Source: UTCFX2 sp963788145 (GTDB lineage Bacteria; Chloroflexota; Anaerolineae; Anaerolineales; UBA4823). From it: a DNA stretch of 64,000 bases. Location of the stretch: positions 1-64,000 of the forward strand of contig CAWBFQ010000009.1 of assembly GCA_963788145.1 (NCBI GenBank), given 5' to 3'. Below the pieces are notes generated by a model. The model searched no databases. It was given only the letters and a program-made list of their open reading frames with translations, and was not told where the DNA came from. Numbering within the stretch: position 1 is the stretch's first letter; each line of letters begins with the position of its first letter. This document shows, piece by piece, positions 1 to 9,507 of this stretch. Both the position numbers and the translations under genes were made by a program.

Positions 1-103
1 CACTTATCTTAACCAACCATCTGACGCTCGCGGGGTAAATACAACCTCCTGAGAGTAGAATGGGGATACCAGTCCATCATTCACACTCACAGGAGGTATT
101 CCC

Positions 104-982
104 ATGCTATCTCAAATCGAAGACTTCGTCAATTGGGTTCGCCGTCGCAACCCTCAGGCGCGCACCTGGCGGGACTATTCATATGATCTAGCTCAGTTTG
201 CTGCCGTGGTGGGCGACCGACCGCCCAACGAAATCACCCATCGAGACATCGATCGATTTGTCAACGTCCAGATATCGCACGGTTTCAAGCCCGCCACCGT
301 CAACCGTCGCCTGGCGGCCCTCCTGGCGCTCTTCACCTACCTGGCGGACGATGACCCAGCCCTGGTCTGCCCGGTGCTGCCACGCCGCCACTTTTTGCGC
401 CAGCCACAGCGCCTGCCCCGTCCGGTGAAGGAAGACGATTTGCGCCTCTTCTTCGCCGTGATCGAAGATGCTCGCGATAAAGCCATGTTCATCCTCATGC
501 TGCGCTGTGGCCTGCGCATCAGTGAAGTCGCTAACCTGCTGCTGTCCGACTTGTACCTGGACGAGCCCGCCCCGCGCCTGGTGGTGCATGGCAAAGGCTC
601 ACGCGAGCGCTCGGTCTACCTCTCTCATCAGGCAGAGCATGCCCTGCGCCGCTATCTGGTCGAACGCCCGCCTGCCCGGAGCGACTTCGCCTTCTTGAGC
701 TACCAGCTCGACGGCCTATCTACCACCGCTATCCACAAGCGCCTGATGCGCTACCGCCAGCAGGCACAGGTCCACCTGACCTGCCACCGCCTGCGCCATT
801 CCTTCGCCAACGACCTGCTTTCCGCCGGTGCGCCGGTCACTTCCATCCAGGCGCTCTTGGGCCACCGTTGGCTGGAGACCACCCAGATCTATGTGCAGGC
901 CAATGACCAGCAGGTGCAGACCGACTACTATGCCGCCTGCCTGAAGCTGGAAGGATGGGCGCTCCCACAGGCGGCGCAATGA
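104..982 (+). CDS. Tyrosine recombinase (XerC/XerD-like integrase), first of a pair
   Basis: Site-specific DNA recombinase of 292 aa. The N-terminal ~85 residues match a SAM-like core-binding domain and the rest is the catalytic domain. The full catalytic set is visible: Arg in CGLRISEV, Lys in HGKGSRERS, HRLRH, LGHRW and the Tyr nucleophile in TTQIYVQ. An AGGAGG Shine-Dalgarno sits just upstream of the ATG. Its stop overlaps the start of the next recombinase by four bases (ATGA), so the two are co-translated. Paired recombinases of this kind are known in Tn554-like elements and RIT elements, but only two are visible here. Its target site is unknown. Confident on family, not on element type. 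Confidence 0.9.
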   Translation: MLSQIEDFVNWVRRRNPQARTWRDYSYDLAQFAAVVGDRPPNEITHRDIDRFVNVQISHGFKPATVNRRLAALLALFTYLADDDPALVCPVLPRRHFLRQPQRLPRPVKEDDLRLFFAVIEDARDKAMFILMLRCGLRISEVANLLLSDLYLDEPAPRLVVHGKGSRERSVYLSHQAEHALRRYLVERPPARSDFAFLSYQLDGLSTTAIHKRLMRYRQQAQVHLTCHRLRHSFANDLLSAGAPVTSIQALLGHRWLETTQIYVQANDQQVQTDYYAACLKLEGWALPQAAQ

Positions 983-2559
983 GCCCACCAAAAGCCGCCG
1001 CCACCACCACCGAGATCTATGACCAGGCGTTGAAGTACTGTCGCGACTTCCGCCTGCCGCCGGGTACGCCCCAGCCCGGCTACACCTACACCTGGCTTGA
1101 AGAGAATATCGCCGTCCTGGAGCGCTACCGTGAATGGCTGTCCGGCGGCGGCGCCAGCCCGCTCGTGATCCGCACCTACCACATCCCCATGGCCGGACAC
1201 GCCCTGTCGCTGAACCACAAGCCCTCCAGCGAGCTTGACCTGGAAGTGGATTTCCAGGTGGCGATGGACTACATCCTCGCCAAAGGGCATGGACCAGACT
1301 GGAACGAGAACTGCCGCCTTTCCCTGCTGAAGTTCCGCCGCTTCCTGCTGCACGAGCGTGGCCAGGTCGAGTGCAAAGCCACCCCTTATAAGCCTGCCCT
1401 GCACACCGATCTGCTGCCCACCTGGCTGGTAGAGGAATTGTCCCGCTTCCAGCACATCCGCCAGCGCAACTGGCGCGATGCCCGCCTGGAGGAGAACATC
1501 CGCCGTTTTTGGAGCGGGCATCTGAGATTGTGGCGCTATTTGTGCGAACAATGTGCTGTGCAGGAACTCTCCGACGTGCGCCGCAAGATGCTGTACGACT
1601 ATGCTGAACACCGCCTCGGACTGGGTAATTCGGTCACCACCGTGAATGCCGATCTGCGCGACTTCCAGAGCTTCATGATCTTCCTGCAGGAGGAGGAGTA
1701 CGCCGTGCCGCAAGCCCTGCTGCGCATCCGCGGCCTGAAACAGCCCGACCGCCTGCCCAGAGCCCTCGTCGACGGGCAGGTGCGGCTGCTGCGCGACGAT
1801 TTCGAGAGGCGGGTCGACCAGGCTGCGGGACCGCACCAGAGGCGGGATGCGCTGCTCGACCGGGCGATCTTCCACCTGTTCTGGCAGAGCGGGCTGCGCA
1901 TTGGCGAGCTGGAAGAGCTGCGCCTGGAAGACCTGGACCTGCCCGGGCGCAGGTTGAGCGTGCGCAACGGCAAGGGCATGAAGGACCGCACGGTGTACAT
2001 GACCGATACCACCGTGCATGCCCTCAGGGCTTACCTGGCGGTGCGCGGGGTCGGCCCAACCGATCACGTCTTCCTGTACCGCAATGAAGCGCTCAAGAAG
2101 GACCTGGCCCGCTCGCGCATCAAAGACGCCGGGAAACGGGTGGGGGTGAAGGTTTACCCGCACCGCCTGCGCCACACCACCGCCACTCAGCTCTTGAACG
2201 CTGGATGCCCGGTGACCAGCATCCAGAAGTTCCTGGGGCACAAAAAGCTCAACACCACCATGGTGTATGCCCGCGCCTACGACAAGACCGTGGAAACGGA
2301 TTACTTCGCCGCCATGGGACGCATCGAGCAACGCCTGGAATTGACCGGTCAACTGGCGGAAACCCCAGAACCGGTGGGTGAAAGCGAGCGTAGCCAGCTT
2401 AGAGTGTTAGCCGAGCAGTTGTTCATTCCTGAGTTGAGCTTCGAGATGCGCCTGGAGATCGCCGCCCAGATGTGCGGGCTGCTGGTTGGGAGCCAGGAGA
2501 CCCAGGTGGATTGGATCCCGCCGCCAGTGCCGGTTTTGGCGAATGCAGAAACTGCTTGA
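979..2559 (+). CDS. Tyrosine recombinase, second of a pair, with long N-terminal domain
   Basis: A 526-residue tyrosine recombinase. The catalytic domain lies in the last ~250 residues, with Arg in SGLRIGELEEL, Lys in NGKGMKDRT, YPHRLRHT, LGHKKLN and the Tyr in TTMVYARA. The ~270 residues before it exceed a normal Xer core-binding domain and probably bind DNA or the partner recombinase. I chose the ATG at 979 because it overlaps the previous stop as ATGA; an in-frame ATG at 955 is also possible. A ~65-residue tail follows the catalytic domain. Length and pairing resemble TnpB of Tn554-type transposons, which is an inference from layout only. Confidence 0.88.
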   Translation: MSPPKAAATTTEIYDQALKYCRDFRLPPGTPQPGYTYTWLEENIAVLERYREWLSGGGASPLVIRTYHIPMAGHALSLNHKPSSELDLEVDFQVAMDYILAKGHGPDWNENCRLSLLKFRRFLLHERGQVECKATPYKPALHTDLLPTWLVEELSRFQHIRQRNWRDARLEENIRRFWSGHLRLWRYLCEQCAVQELSDVRRKMLYDYAEHRLGLGNSVTTVNADLRDFQSFMIFLQEEEYAVPQALLRIRGLKQPDRLPRALVDGQVRLLRDDFERRVDQAAGPHQRRDALLDRAIFHLFWQSGLRIGELEELRLEDLDLPGRRLSVRNGKGMKDRTVYMTDTTVHALRAYLAVRGVGPTDHVFLYRNEALKKDLARSRIKDAGKRVGVKVYPHRLRHTTATQLLNAGCPVTSIQKFLGHKKLNTTMVYARAYDKTVETDYFAAMGRIEQRLELTGQLAETPEPVGESERSQLRVLAEQLFIPELSFEMRLEIAAQMCGLLVGSQETQVDWIPPPVPVLANAETA

Positions 2560-2630
2560 TTGAAATTATTCGGTTGGTAAGGTGCAAGCCTGAGCTAAAT
2601 TATTGCTCGGGGCGTGTTAGAATCGCCTTG

Positions 2631-2736
2631 TTCGTGGGAGGATACGGCTCTGCAGGAGTGCAACCGGAGCAACCACGAACTCCGTTGCCAGGGCAGAGGG
2701 CCCCTCGCGCTCTCTGCTCTTTCTTTCCCCTGGCAA
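2631..2736 (+). other. Strongly structured non-coding stretch after the recombinase pair
   Basis: Two adjacent hairpins. The first closes with ttcgtgg (2631-2637) and ccacgaa (2673-2679) and contains smaller complementary blocks (gctc/gagc and tgca/tgca). The second pairs ttgccaggg (2685-2693) with ccctggcaa (2728-2736) and extends inward with cagag/ctctg. There is no T-run, so it is not a simple terminator. It may be a recombination substrate for the upstream recombinases or a small RNA. The only open frames across it are short and without similarity I recognise. Confidence 0.4.
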
Positions 2737-2800
2737 TGGAAGGGAAGCGATAAACTCAACCCCTCCATTTTTATCTGGCTTTTTGTGCCATCTGAAATCT

Positions 2801-3103
2801 CTAGGACTTTGACCTGATGAGCAATTCTGTCAATTCATTCAGCTTCTGTTTATAAAAGCGCATCTCTATCAGTTTCTCTATACTTTCGTTTATTCTCTCA
2901 TCGATATAGATATTTTTATTCACCTCTATCTCAATTCGGTTCTTGTTGAGATAAGACGATGCTATACCCATAATATAGGCATCATGTTCGATTAATTCTA
3001 GGTCCAAATCGTCAATTAATTCTGACACGCCTTTTGGAAAAGGCATGTCAGAAAGCTCTTTAAAAAGCTCAGATATTTCCTTGTTAACGTTTGTTAGATT
3101 CAT
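2801..3103 (-). CDS. Small acidic protein, candidate immunity protein for the RHS toxin end
   Basis: A 100-residue, Glu/Asp/Ile-rich protein with no signal peptide or membrane segment and no family I recognise. It starts about 20 bases after the stop of the RHS C-terminal fragment on the same strand, which is where immunity genes of polymorphic toxins usually lie. Like the toxin tail, it is clearly more AT-rich than the housekeeping genes around it, a common mark of toxin/immunity cassettes exchanged by transfer. The immunity role is inferred from position and composition only. Confidence 0.5.
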   Translation of the reverse strand: MNLTNVNKEISELFKELSDMPFPKGVSELIDDLDLELIEHDAYIMGIASSYLNKNRIEIEVNKNIYIDERINESIEKLIEMRFYKQKLNELTELLIRSKS

Positions 3104-3123
3104 CTTGTTACCTTACCTAAAAT

Positions 3124-3984
3124 TTACTTTACCCCGAAGGATACTATTAATCCATCATTTGTGTATATTCCGTACAAACCATTTGCTGTAATTTTAATTC
3201 CGATTTCTCCAGTTTTGAGCGTCCAAGTAACACCGAGGGATTTAAAATTATTGTAGAAATCGATCGCCGCTTGGGTATATTCAGAAGGATTAGTAAAATA
3301 TTGAACTCCATGTTTCTTGAAATGATATTGGATTGAATCAAGAACAGTATCAAACGTACCTTTCGACCAATATTTCTCAAAATCACTATTTGTGCCAGAA
3401 GCATTCTGCTTTATCGTATCCAAAAACTTCTTAAGCGTTTGGGTTTCATTTGTGCAATCACTATCTGCGCAAATTGTACCGAGTAGATCTGCAATCAGAG
3501 CACGGATCTGGGCAACCGCTGCTGGAGCTAAAATGTCCGCTGAAGCTAAACCTAAATTTCCAACTATAAATGTTGCAATTTCACTATAATCGGGGCAATT
3601 TCTACCATTTCCATGTTGGCATCTCTGGTTATAATCGCGTTCCTTACGGTAGTTTTCTTCAGCAATGTCTCGGATATCACGATTGCATCCTTCGGTGTTA
3701 CACCCATCATCAACCATATGTCCTGTCGGATCTGTGTAGCGAATAGGGTTGTTTCGAACATAAGCGTATCGATCGTAGTCACTTGTATTGTAGGGATCGG
3801 GTATAATCGTATCCGGGCTGGTCCAGCGGTTAAGATAACTGTCGTACCAGCGAGCGCCGTAAAAATACAACCCCAGCGCGGCCTGGTTGAACTGCCCGGT
3901 GTACTGGTACTCCGTCGCCACGCCGCCGAAGCGCGTCTCGCCCCAGGGATAGTAGCCCTGCGTTTGCGGCCCACTCCCGTCGGC
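3124..3984 (-). pseudogene. RHS-repeat protein, C-terminal fragment with variable toxin-like tail
   Basis: Carries the RHS-associated core: QGYYPWGETRF, then YTGQ, GLYFYGARWYDSYLNRW and the DPTGH end of the core. The ~190 residues after the core are a variable tail ending in a domain with SIQYHFKKHG, EYTQAAIDFY and a C-terminal strand region around GLYGIYTNDG. That order resembles BECR-fold (barnase/EndoU/colicin E5-D/RelE) nuclease tails. The reading frame is cut off on its 5' side exactly at the stop of the HEPN gene (3985), so the secretion and repeat parts are missing. The first in-frame ATG is at 3921. It is either a remnant or a silent toxin-tip cassette. Confidence 0.7.
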
Positions 3985-4389
3985 TTAGAATGAACCTCCA
4001 ATTTCCTTTTCTGCCCAATTGATCACTCTGTTTGCGATCAATAATGCCTGTTGATATTCCTCGATATCGACCGGCTCGGCAACGCCGGGGTATCGTGTAC
4101 GAACGGCGTATTGAGTTAATACAGCTGCTTCGCGTATGTGGTCAGGGATATCGATGTTGCCCCCATCCAGACAAGCAATCAGGCTGGAGAGGGAGTGTGT
4201 TCTGATAAAATCCAGGCTATAGAAAATACACACAGCCTTGAGAGCTTTTTCCGCCGCCTGCTGGGCATCAAAGCAGAGATCCTCCAGGAAAACCCCCTTG
4301 ATTCTTTTGCCAGCCTGGGCAAGGATTAAGTTGCTCCGAGCGCGCGCCAGCCATATCGAAGGCGAAGAAGGATCATCTTCAGATTTCAT
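3985..4389 (-). CDS. HEPN-domain protein (toxin of a MNT/HEPN pair)
   Basis: A 134-residue all-alpha HEPN protein of the HI0074 type. Visible features are the helix with FDAQQAAEKALKAV, the segment FIRTHSLSSLI, where the HEPN Arg/His active motif is expected, and AVRTRYPG near the C-terminus. In this family the HEPN partner is an RNase-like toxin neutralised by a nucleotidyltransferase that AMPylates it. The gene starts inside the end of the MNT gene (11-base overlap), which indicates translational coupling. Its stop is directly followed by the RHS fragment, so the pair sits at a junction of two RHS remnants. Confidence 0.85.
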   Translation of the reverse strand: MKSEDDPSSPSIWLARARSNLILAQAGKRIKGVFLEDLCFDAQQAAEKALKAVCIFYSLDFIRTHSLSSLIACLDGGNIDIPDHIREAAVLTQYAVRTRYPGVAEPVDIEEYQQALLIANRVINWAEKEIGGSF

Positions 4390-4717
4390 AAACGACTCTA
4401 CCTTCCCTGATTGCCGGTCGGTAAATCATCCCGAGATGATCTTGATAATTCTCAATATCTTCTTCTGTTGCGACGATCACATCTACCGGCTGCTTAATCC
4501 CTCGTAAGTTGGCATAGATCTTCTGCTCGATTTGCCTCCGGTGCACCGGGCCGCGAACAATCACCAGAATGTCCAGGTCGCTATCCGTCTTCATCTCACC
4601 CCGGGCTGCAGAACCGAATAACACGATCCGTTGTGGTTTGATCACCTGAAGGATTTGTCCTAACACGCTCTGGAGTGAGGGATGGTTTATAGAAGGGAGT
4701 GTCTTTTGAAATGCCAT
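4379..4717 (-). CDS. MNT-type nucleotidyltransferase (antitoxin of the HEPN pair)
   Basis: A 112-residue minimal nucleotidyltransferase. The signature GSAARGEMKTDSDLDILV contains the G-S...D-x-D catalytic motif that binds metal and ATP, followed by a third carboxylate near VDVIVAT. Proteins of this size paired with HEPN act as antitoxins by adding AMP to the HEPN active site. It is the first gene of a two-gene operon and overlaps the HEPN start. No promoter is obvious beyond an AT-rich stretch just upstream (4717-4745). Confidence 0.87.
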   Translation of the reverse strand: MAFQKTLPSINHPSLQSVLGQILQVIKPQRIVLFGSAARGEMKTDSDLDILVIVRGPVHRRQIEQKIYANLRGIKQPVDVIVATEEDIENYQDHLGMIYRPAIREGRVVYEI

Positions 4718-4800
4718 CTCAGATCGATTTCCAGTATTATTATACTCCAGCTCACAAGAGGTCGAGGTCGAGAGACCCTCGGCCTGGGTGAACCGCCCTT

Positions 4801-5139
4801 CTACCCTATGTAGCGCAAGTTGGTCGGTAGTAGGCTGTCGTCTGCCGGGAAGCGCTGCTTGCCCCAGAGGTAGTAGCCCTGAGCTTGCAGCCCAGTCCCG
4901 TCGGCGTTGACCGTAACGCCGTCGCCGCCCCGCTGACCGAGGTCATCCGGTTTTCGGCGTCGTAGCCCAGCGTGTAGCTCTGTCCACTCACTGTGCGGGA
5001 GGTCATATTCCCATTCGCAGCGTACCCAATCGTGTTCCCATTCGCGAACGAAGTGACGGCGTGCTTGTGGGTCGCGTCCCCATAAGTATAATTCACCCCG
5101 GCCTTGCTCGCCAGTGGCAGCGTGGTTTCGCCACAACAT
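4801..5139 (-). pseudogene. RHS-repeat protein remnant, frameshifted
   Basis: Shows RHS/YD repeat sequence: NYTYGDATHKHAVTS, NGNMTSRTVSG and GYDAENRMTSVSG in one frame, then a frame change near 4915 into NADGTGLQAQGYYLWGKQRF. The frame stops at 4801 before the core. The final block is homologous to, but not identical with, the first block of the 3124-3984 fragment, so the two pieces overlap in homology and come from different RHS copies. The MNT/HEPN pair lies between them. Non-functional as it stands. Confidence 0.7.
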
Positions 5140-5237
5140 GCCGATTTTCTTCTCGTTTCAGCCCCATGTGTTCTTGCAGAACTCGCTTGACTTCCCGCCT
5201 GGGAGATGGTAGACTTTTCTCACGATATCGAAAGGAA

Positions 5238-5305
5238 AGGAGGCGAATAATAGATGTCAGTCATCCGATTTTTATCCCTAAAAATCTATCTAAGCGCTGC
5301 CTCCT
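5238..5305 (+). promoter_or_regulatory. Leader with self-complementary Shine-Dalgarno
   Basis: An AGGAGGC ribosome-binding sequence at 5238-5244 precedes an ATG at 5254 that opens a 56-codon frame (to 5424). A perfect complement, GCCTCCT, lies at 5299-5305, so the ribosome site can be hidden in a hairpin. Two terminator-like hairpins follow before the RIO kinase gene. The frame itself resembles nothing I know and may be a leader peptide or chance. Confidence 0.4.
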
Positions 5306-5345
5306 GGCGAACGATCCTGAGGTTTGAATTCGATGGTTCTTATTC

Positions 5346-5379
5346 GACCACAGAGGCGCAGGCCCTGTGGTCTTTTTTT
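5346..5379 (+). terminator. Rho-independent terminator-like hairpin upstream of the RIO kinase
   Basis: gaccacag (5346-5353) pairs with ctgtggtc (5365-5372) and is followed by seven T. On the plus strand it lies between the leader and the RIO kinase, with no complete plus-strand gene upstream to serve, so it may act as an attenuator. Confidence 0.7.
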
Positions 5380-5410
5380 ATGAATTCGACCGAGCAATTT
5401 CCAGAAGAAC

Positions 5411-5446
5411 GCTACAGCGGCTGAATGCTGTGGCTTTTTCTTTTTC
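5411..5446 (+). terminator. Second terminator-like hairpin upstream of the RIO kinase
   Basis: gctacagc (5411-5418) pairs with gctgtggc (5427-5434), with one G-U pair, followed by a T-rich run (5435-5445). It is tandem with the hairpin at 5346 and only ~25 bases before the kinase start codon. Confidence 0.55.
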
Positions 5447-5468
5447 AGTGATTTCAAAGAGGTTTTCG

Positions 5469-6575
5469 ATGTCTGGTTATTACAAACTCAATGATCTGAA
5501 CGATCTTGATGAAGTGGAAGAAGGTTTATGGATTCGCAATACCGCCCGCCGTGGGCGAAACAAGGGGCAGAAGGGAACGCTCCAAAGGAATTCGCCGCCG
5601 CCCGATATCTCGGCTCAACTGGCAGGGCTTGCGGATGATCTTTCCAGGTTCGATTTTACTTACAACGCATCTCGCCATGAACGCGGCTGGATCATCGATT
5701 CGCTGGGGGATTTCTTCGAGCAGAAATGGCTGGATGATATCCTGCGGCTGGTGAAAGGTGGCAAGGAGGCCAATGTGTATCAATGCCTTGCCAATCCGTC
5801 GGTCCAGTTGAACGACCCCACTCGTCAAAAGGGCGGTCGCCAGCAGGAGTTGATTTACCCTTCATCCGGAGCCAGCCTGGCAGCGAAGGTTTACCGCCCG
5901 CAGCGCTTCCGCAACCTGAAAAACGACCACGTTTACCGGGAGGGGCGATCCGACCTGGATGAGAACGGCAATCAGATCACCAACGACGGTATGCTGCACG
6001 CAATCCGCAAACGGACCGATTATGGGCGCCAGCTCCAACATACCTCCTGGATTGAGCACGAGGTGAAAACGATGGAGCGTTTATACGCCGCCGGGGCGGA
6101 TGTACCGCGCGTGTACGCCAGCGAAAGAAATGCGATCTTGATGACTTTTATCGGCGACCAGGATACGGCGGCGCCGGTGCTGTATGGGATCAGTCTGGCG
6201 AAGAAGGATGCCCGGCGGCTGTTTGAGCGCGTGCTGGACAACATCGAGATCATGCTGAGTCAGGATCGCATCCATGCCGACCTGTCCGCGTTCAATATCC
6301 TCTACTGGGAAGGCGAGATTACCCTGATCGATTTTCCGCAGGCAATCGACCCGCAGATCAACCGCAACTCCTACCGCATCTTTGAGCGAGATGTGATCCG
6401 AGTTTGCGAGTATTTTGCTCGTCAGGGTGTAGAATTGGAACCGCGCCGACTTGCATCTCAGATGTGGAAAGCGCATCACCTGCGCCAGATCCCGGATGTC
6501 CATCCCGCTCTGCTCGACGCGGAGAGCGAGATAGACCAGGATTACTGGCAGCAATGGCAAGAGGATAACCCTTAA
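5469..6575 (+). CDS. RIO1-type atypical serine kinase/ATPase
   Basis: A 368-residue protein with the RIO fold. The nucleotide loop region reads KGGKEANVYQC (residues ~95-105), then AAKVYRPQRF with the catalytic Lys, the flexible-loop region around DHVYREGR, the catalytic loop IHADLSAFNILY (~267) and the metal-binding IDFPQAID. RIO1 proteins in eukaryotes and archaea act in small-subunit ribosome maturation; bacterial members are sporadic and their role is unclear. I place the start at MSGYYKL because the longer open frame back to 5367 runs through a terminator. Two hairpins upstream suggest conditional expression. Single gene, followed by wecB. Confidence 0.85.
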   Translation: MSGYYKLNDLNDLDEVEEGLWIRNTARRGRNKGQKGTLQRNSPPPDISAQLAGLADDLSRFDFTYNASRHERGWIIDSLGDFFEQKWLDDILRLVKGGKEANVYQCLANPSVQLNDPTRQKGGRQQELIYPSSGASLAAKVYRPQRFRNLKNDHVYREGRSDLDENGNQITNDGMLHAIRKRTDYGRQLQHTSWIEHEVKTMERLYAAGADVPRVYASERNAILMTFIGDQDTAAPVLYGISLAKKDARRLFERVLDNIEIMLSQDRIHADLSAFNILYWEGEITLIDFPQAIDPQINRNSYRIFERDVIRVCEYFARQGVELEPRRLASQMWKAHHLRQIPDVHPALLDAESEIDQDYWQQWQEDNP

Positions 6576-6580
6576 GCTGG

Positions 6581-6613
6581 CAGGATGTTGCCAACAGGAT
6601 GTTGCCAACAGGA
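6581..6613 (+). repeat. Short tandem repeat before wecB
   Basis: The 14-base unit caggatgttgccaa occurs twice back to back (6581-6608) and a third partial copy leads into the wecB ribosome-binding site (aggagg at 6611). It may simply reflect replication slippage. Confidence 0.7.
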
Positions 6614-6620
6614 GGTTGGG

Positions 6621-7700
<1,080 letters not shown>

Positions 7701-7721
7701 GCTGCTTGCGCAATCTTTATT

Positions 7722-9383
7722 TCATCCAGCAGAAATCTCACGCGCCTCCAGCGCTCCTTGCCGGATCTCCCAAATGTGGGTGGCGAAACCGCTGATGAAA
7801 TAACGGTCGTGAACGATCGCTATTACGGTTCCTGGAAAGCCTGACAGGGCTTGCTCGAAGCGTGTCCGAGAGGGGATATCCAGGTGGTTGATGGGTTCAT
7901 CGAGCAGGAGGAAATTGCAACCAGAAACTACCAGACAGGCCAACATTAACCTGGCCCGCTCGCCATAGGACATCCGGCCTATCGATAAAAAGACATCATC
8001 GCCGCTGAACAAATATTGATGTAAGAAGGCGCGCGCATCGGTCTCGGAGAGCGGCGCGAGCAGGCGGATGGTTTCAAAGGCGTTCATGTTCGGGTGGAGC
8101 GTCTCTTGCTCCTGCGCCATAAAGCCGGGCTTGACGCTATTGCCCATTCGGATCTTGCCTGCCAATGGTGGAAGCTGCCCGATAATGGTGCGCAGCAGCG
8201 TGGTTTTTCCCGCTCCGTTTGGTCCAATCAATACCAATCGCTGGTGGAAGCGGACGGTTAGGTTCAGAGCCGGTTAACAAAGACTGATTTCCGTATCCGA
8301 CCGCCAAATCCTCTAAAACCAACACCTGGCGGCTGCTGGTGGGCGTCTGGCTCAAGTCCAGTTTCATTTGCCAGTTTTGGGCTGGCTTGTCGATTTTGTC
8401 CTCGGTCAGAAGCTTCTCGATGCGTTGTTCGATGCTCTTAGCCAGTTTGACATGTTCCTTCGAGCGGTTGGCAAAAAAACCACTCGCAAACTTATCTCCG
8501 GTGTCGCCCTTTACCGCCGCGTTTGAAGGCAGCCTTTGCCCGCACCGCGGAAGACTGCATGGCGCAGGCGGGCAATCTCCTCTTTCTGATCAGAATAGGC
8601 CTGCCAGTAGCGCTCGCGCTCGACCAGGGTTTGCTCCAAATAATCGCTGTAATTTCCTTGAAAAACACGCAGTTGATGCGATGTTGGATCCAACTCAAGA
8701 ATACCATTGACCGTCCGGTCGAGGAATACCCGGTCATGTGAGACGATCAGGGCTGCGCTATGACGAGTCAATGGCGAATTTATCAACCAGTTCTCCAACC
8801 AGGAGAGCATCTCGATATCCAGGTGATTGGTGGGTTCGTCTAGAAGCAGCAAGTGAGGCGAAGAGAGCAGAATACCAGCCAGCGCCAGGCGGGTTTTTTG
8901 TCCTCCGCTCAACTGCGCGACTGGAGCGGCCTGTGCGAATTGATCTAATTCCAACGCCGCAAGAACTTCTGGAAGCTGTTGTGCACTCAAAGATGCAGCC
9001 TGGATCGAATCCAGGAGAGCATCATATTCCAATTCGATGTCTTGCCGCCTCGGTGCGCTGGATAATTGACGGGACAACATTTCGATTCTGATGCTGAGCG
9101 CTTCCAGATTGCCCATCCTCTGATCCAAATAAGCGCCTATGGTTTGCCCCGGCGCGGTTGTCAACCCTTGGGGTAAATAACCAAGCCTCAGGCTGGGTGG
9201 ATTGAAGTGAAAGACGCCATTATCCGGTTTTTCTTCACCAATCAAGATTTTCAATAGGGTGGTCTTACCGGATCCATTGGGTCCAACCAACCCTAGCCGA
9301 TCCCCGGTTTGAGCCGAAAACGAAACTTCATTCAAAATAATCTCGATCCCGTATGATTTCGAGACATGGTGTACAGTGAGCAT
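7722..9383 (-). CDS. ABC-F family ATPase (ribosome protection / translation factor), reading frame broken twice
   Basis: Cytosolic protein with two ATP-binding domains and no membrane part. The first domain has GPNGSGKTT, LSGGQKTRLAL and LLLLDEPTNHLDI; the second has GPNGAGKTT, MSYGERARL and LLLDEPINHLDI. The inter-domain linker is present. Frame changes near 8525 (end of the first domain) and near 8265 (start of the second) split it into three frames; joining them restores one family-length protein, so sequencing indels are likely, though decay cannot be excluded. ABC-F proteins act on the ribosomal E site and many give antibiotic resistance. The upstream leader has an uORF and a terminator typical of inducible members. 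An ATG at 9395 is an alternative start. Confidence 0.85.
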
Positions 9384-9413
9384 TGAAAACCTCATAAAGC
9401 CTATCAGGCGCAA

Positions 9414-9441
9414 ATAAAAAACCGAGGGACAACGCCCTCGG
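9414..9441 (-). terminator. Intrinsic terminator in the ABC-F leader (attenuator)
   Basis: On the minus strand ccgaggg and ccctcgg form a seven-pair stem (9422-9441) followed by a run of U (9416-9421). It sits between the promoter/uORF and the ABC-F start, so transcription would stop before the gene unless the hairpin is prevented. Confidence 0.85.
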
Positions 9442-9507
9442 CATCATACAACGAATCCAGCGGCACATATCAGGATTGCACGAGTTTTGTTTCCCAGAAA
9501 TTCAGGA

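Noticed and set aside
928..2352. Long minus-strand open frame (474 codons) opposite the second recombinase
   Set aside because: It is fully antisense to a protein with complete catalytic motifs, and its sequence is the low-complexity kind produced by the reverse of GC-rich codons.
2572..2582. Possible terminal inverted repeat (ggttggtaagg) matching cttaaccaacc near position 8
   Set aside because: The match is short and gapped; it could be chance, and the element ends are unknown.
2618..2736. Integron attC-type site after the recombinases
   Set aside because: A GTTAGAA is present but no matching AAC-type core on the other side, and the recombinases lack the integron-specific insert as far as I can tell.
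3564..4018. Extra small proteins on both strands over the RHS fragment
   Set aside because: They are other-frame shadows of the RHS core and HEPN end.
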